This document shows, piece after piece, positions 61,463 through 64,000 of a DNA stretch of 64,000 bases. Below the pieces are notes generated by a model. That model worked only from the letters and a program-made list of their open reading frames with translations. It had not been told where the DNA came from and did no database searches. The position numbers and the translations under genes are program-made. How positions within the stretch are numbered: the stretch's first letter is position 1; every line of letters begins with the position of its first letter. Source of the DNA: Calditrichota bacterium. Lineage in GTDB: Bacteria > Zhuqueibacterota > Zhuqueibacteria > Zhuqueibacterales > Geothermadaptataceae. Where the stretch lies: NCBI GenBank assembly GCA_008501765.1, contig QQUE01000004.1, forward strand, positions 124,001 through 188,000, given 5' to 3'.

Positions 61463-62040
61463 AGAACATCCCTCAATTTCATCAACCCCCGCCGGGTGTG
61501 TGTTTTCACGGTATTAATCGAAATATCCAATATTTCAGCAATTTCTTTCGTCGATTTGCCCTCAAAGTACTTCAAACTCAGGACGCTTTGGTATTTTTTA
61601 TCCAACCGGGATAGGGCCGCATGCATCTTGCGATATTTCACATCGCGCGCCATATTTTCTTCTGCACGCAGTAGCTCTTGATCGGTTGGGATATCACTTC
61701 GCACTTTTCCCGCAACCTCATCGGAAAGCGGGATTGTCCGGTGTTGATTGCGGTAACTTTGATTAATTTCATTGGTTGCAATCCTGTAGAGCCAGGCTGA
61801 GAAAGCGACGCCCTTCCACTGAAACCGGTGCAGATTATCCAGCGCTTTCAGGAATGTATTTGAGGTGATATCCTGCGCTTTAAAAGCATCAAATGTGCGC
61901 CGCAAAACATAGTTAAAAATCATGTCATGGTAATAATTAAACAAATGCCGGAAGTGTTCCGGATCTTTTTGTGCCGCTCGTATTAATTCGCGTTCGTGCT
62001 CTTTCGTGAGCTTTTTTGTTTGTGCATCTGATAAAATCAT
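61459..62040 (-). CDS. ECF-type RNA polymerase sigma factor
   Basis: 193 residues. Region 2 (about 30-95) includes YVLRRTFDAFKAQDITSNTF and the DNA-melting part FSAWLYRIATNEINQSYR. Region 4 (about 135-190) is a helix-turn-helix, VLSLKYFEGKSTKEIAEILD followed by ISINTVKTHTRRGLMKLRDV. The linker between them is acidic and lacks region 3, as in ECF factors. It directs RNA polymerase to a specific promoter class, presumably released by the overlapping membrane protein. The ribosome binding site is weak. The regulon is unknown. Confidence 0.92.
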   Translation of the reverse strand: MILSDAQTKKLTKEHERELIRAAQKDPEHFRHLFNYYHDMIFNYVLRRTFDAFKAQDITSNTFLKALDNLHRFQWKGVAFSAWLYRIATNEINQSYRNQHRTIPLSDEVAGKVRSDIPTDQELLRAEENMARDVKYRKMHAALSRLDKKYQSVLSLKYFEGKSTKEIAEILDISINTVKTHTRRGLMKLRDVL

Positions 62041-62380
62041 GCGTTTTTATACTTTCGCTTGATAATTGCTTCTTTCCTGCTGATAGCATAATACATCATT
62101 CTTTTGCCGGTTTCAATAATTATCAAGGTGCATTATTTAGGAACTGCGATTGTGTGGTATTTTTTTTTCGCAGGTGATAAAATTGAATTAAACGGGGAAG
62201 CACCATTCCTGTCATTTTATGATGAAAACGGCTCAATCAGCAAATAATTAATGAAATAATTTTGAAGATAATATTTTGTTTTTAAATTAATTCCATTAAA
62301 TCGATGAATCTTACTTTTACCGCGCACTCTCTTCACGGCGCTGCTACACATTATCTTAAAAATTGAACGGAGTAAATAAA
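62041..62380. other. Divergent intergenic region between sigma factor and peptidase genes
   Basis: 340 bases, AT-rich. No repeat was recognised. It probably carries the autoregulated sigma-gene promoter, but no motif pair could be compared. Confidence 0.45.
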
Positions 62381-64000
62381 ATGTTCAACCTTCAATCCGT
62401 AAATTCTAAAATTTTCCTGACTCTAATATTTACTTTACTGCTTTTTTCCTGTGCTAAAAACAAAGAATTATCGGATATCCCAAAGGATCCTCACTCCTGG
62501 TCAAATCCACAGGAAGTCATCGTCCAGCATCTGGCGTTGGAGCTGAATGTTGATTTTAATGCAAAACAACTATCCGGTTGTGCGCGGCTGGAGATTCGCA
62601 ACCACACAGGCATGGATACGCTCATTCTGGATACGAGCGATCTAAATATCGAACGCATCACTCTTGGGAAACAAGAAAAAGAGACCCCCTTCCGCCTTGG
62701 AAATCCGGAAAAATACAAAGGCTCCCCGCTTTATATCGCGATAAAAAAATACACCCAGCAGGTCAATGTTTATTACAGCACCAACCCGCAGGCCGGCGCT
62801 GTTCAGTGGTTAGCACCCGGCCAAACGGCCGGCAAAAAACTTCCCTTTTTATTCACACAAAACCAGCCTGTTTTTGCCCGAACCTGGATTCCCTGTCAGG
62901 ATAGCCCGGGTGTGCGAATGACATATTCTGCGGAAATCACGGTTCCAAAGAAATTAATGGCGGTAATGAGCGCTGCAAACGGGACAGAAAAAGTTGAAAA
63001 CGGCGTCTATCATTTCGAGATGCCGCAACCAATTCCCTCCTACCTGATTGCGCTGGCGGTGGGCGATATTTCCTTCCAAGCCATCAGCGAGCGAGCTGGA
63101 GTTTATGCGGAACCATCGGTTTTAGCCAAAGCAGCAGCAGAATTTGAAGATACCGAAAAAATGATCATCGCAGCAGAGAAACTATACGGCCCTTATAGCT
63201 GGGACCGCTATGATATTATCGTCCTGCCTCCCAGTTTTCCATTTGGCGGCATGGAAAATCCACGGCTCACTTTTGCAACTCCGACAATTCTCGCCGGGGA
63301 CAAATCGCTCGTTTCACTCGTCGCCCACGAACTCGCCCATTCCTGGTCCGGCAACTTAGTGACAAACTCAACCTGGAGTGACATTTGGTTAAATGAGGGA
63401 TTTACGACCTATTTTGAGCATCGGATAATGGAAGAGATTTACGGTTTTGAATACAAGGAAATGTTGGCAAAACTCGATTATGATAATATTTTGCAAACAA
63501 TTCAGCAACACGGTGAGGACAATCCGGTAACAGCTCTGCGGCAAAATCTGGCGGCAGATGATCCGGATAATACCCCGACGGCCATTATTTATGACAAAGG
63601 GCACCTGTTTCTGCGAACGATGGAAACGTTAATCGGGCGCGAAGAATGGGACCAGTTTTTAACAAATTATTTTAACAAATTTTCTTTTCAATCCATGGAT
63701 TCAGAAAAATTTGTCGCTTATTTCGAAGACAAATTGATAAAAGAGGATGCGGAGCTTGCGGAGAAATTGCAACTTAAAAAATGGGTCTACGAACCCGGGT
63801 TGCCCGGCAACCATTTTGTAGTGAAATCGCCCGCGCTAAAACAGGTAAAAAATGAAATTACCGCGTTCAACAACGGTACAGCGGCAAGCGATCTCAAAAC
63901 CCAAAACTGGACATCGCACCATTGGCGCTATTTCGTTAAAAATCTACCCGCCGAACTCAGCAACAAGAAATTGTCAGACCTCGAGTCTACTTTTTCCTTT
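62381..64000 (+). CDS. M1 aminopeptidase, leukotriene A4 hydrolase-like, partial
   Basis: 540 codons are visible before the right edge cuts the gene. ATG at 62381 with CGGAG upstream. A lipoprotein signal (LLLFSC, Cys about 24) precedes the M1 saddle domain (about 40-230). The exopeptidase motif GGMEN is at 289-293 and the zinc site HELAH at 316-320 (His316, Glu317, His320) with Glu339 in WLNEGF, spacing 18. The sequence around GNLVTNSTWSDIWLNEGFTT follows LTA4 hydrolases closely, and the start of the helical C-terminal domain is present from about 465. It releases N-terminal amino acids in the periplasm or at the surface. It is unlike the large M1 protein at 25063. Confidence 0.92.
   Translation, partial: MFNLQSVNSKIFLTLIFTLLLFSCAKNKELSDIPKDPHSWSNPQEVIVQHLALELNVDFNAKQLSGCARLEIRNHTGMDTLILDTSDLNIERITLGKQEKETPFRLGNPEKYKGSPLYIAIKKYTQQVNVYYSTNPQAGAVQWLAPGQTAGKKLPFLFTQNQPVFARTWIPCQDSPGVRMTYSAEITVPKKLMAVMSAANGTEKVENGVYHFEMPQPIPSYLIALAVGDISFQAISERAGVYAEPSVLAKAAAEFEDTEKMIIAAEKLYGPYSWDRYDIIVLPPSFPFGGMENPRLTFATPTILAGDKSLVSLVAHELAHSWSGNLVTNSTWSDIWLNEGFTTYFEHRIMEEIYGFEYKEMLAKLDYDNILQTIQQHGEDNPVTALRQNLAADDPDNTPTAIIYDKGHLFLRTMETLIGREEWDQFLTNYFNKFSFQSMDSEKFVAYFEDKLIKEDAELAEKLQLKKWVYEPGLPGNHFVVKSPALKQVKNEITAFNNGTAASDLKTQNWTSHHWRYFVKNLPAELSNKKLSDLESTFSF

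Overview
The window is a chromosomal segment of a Gram-negative bacterium, most likely Calditrichota/KSB1 or another lineage of the FCB superphylum. Three secreted proteins end in Por-type (type IX secretion) sorting domains, two of them with the 'YPNPFNPET' signature. There is also a PorV/PorQ-family outer-membrane protein, a TonB-dependent receptor with a carboxypeptidase-regulatory plug domain, several lipoproteins and an OprP-like porin. Base composition is moderate, with AT-rich gaps and mostly GGAGG-type ribosome binding sites. Taxonomy is inferred from these protein types only. No rRNA or tRNA gene and no CRISPR array was found.

Layout. (1) 1-13153, minus strand: a probable glycan-acquisition and degradation locus, in transcription order TonB receptor, large secreted FN3/CTD protein, PorV-like protein, secreted CTD protein, sialidase-type BNR protein, GH2 glycosidase and a DegT-type aminotransferase running off the left edge. 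A REP-associated tyrosine transposase (RAYT) element and a deleted derivative interrupt it between the sialidase and GH2 genes. (2) 13665-17014, plus: two paralogous C45 (acyl-CoA:6-APA acyltransferase-like) hydrolases separated by a 163-bp MITE. (3) 17357-24754: small HEAT-like secreted protein, GNAT protein, class II aldolase, Hpt protein, PilZ protein, GlgC and a CcmH-like protein. (4) 25063-32981: large M1 metallopeptidase, then OprP-like porin, PstS-like binding protein and chemoreceptor. (5) 33040-37971: DUF6174 lipoprotein, zinc-ribbon membrane protein, PaiA-like acetyltransferase, and a three-gene corrinoid methyltransfer cassette (corrinoid protein, MetH-activation-domain protein, UroD-family methyltransferase). 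(6) 38352-50787: secreted trypsin-like protease, orphan membrane protein, a 1.35-kb gap, citrate synthase, FAD monooxygenase, TPR protein, cold-shock protein, BASS transporter, aromatic amino acid decarboxylase and DUF1304 protein. (7) 51027-62040: MacA-like adaptor with two MacB-type permeases but no ATPase, TraB protein, GNAT, glycerophosphodiesterase, split saccharopine-pathway enzymes, and an ECF sigma factor overlapping a tiny membrane protein. (8) 62381-end: an LTA4-hydrolase-type M1 aminopeptidase, cut by the right edge.

The most distinctive property is the density of small palindromic mobile elements. Four near-identical 163-bp elements carry an 18-bp terminal inverted repeat and 6-7-bp target duplications. 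A fifth element has the same termini but an unrelated interior. The interior of the 163-bp family contains the same hairpin motif (with a compensatory base-pair change) as the inverted REPs bounding the RAYT gene, which links the two systems. At least three further palindromic families occur. Two insertions duplicate a target that includes the stop codon of the neighbouring gene, and two elements look nested inside older repeats. No single gene cluster can be called a wholly new system from sequence alone. The best candidates for something undescribed are the RAYT/REP/MITE network, the corrinoid cassette of unknown substrate, the porin-PstS-chemoreceptor trio and the PorV-containing glycan locus.
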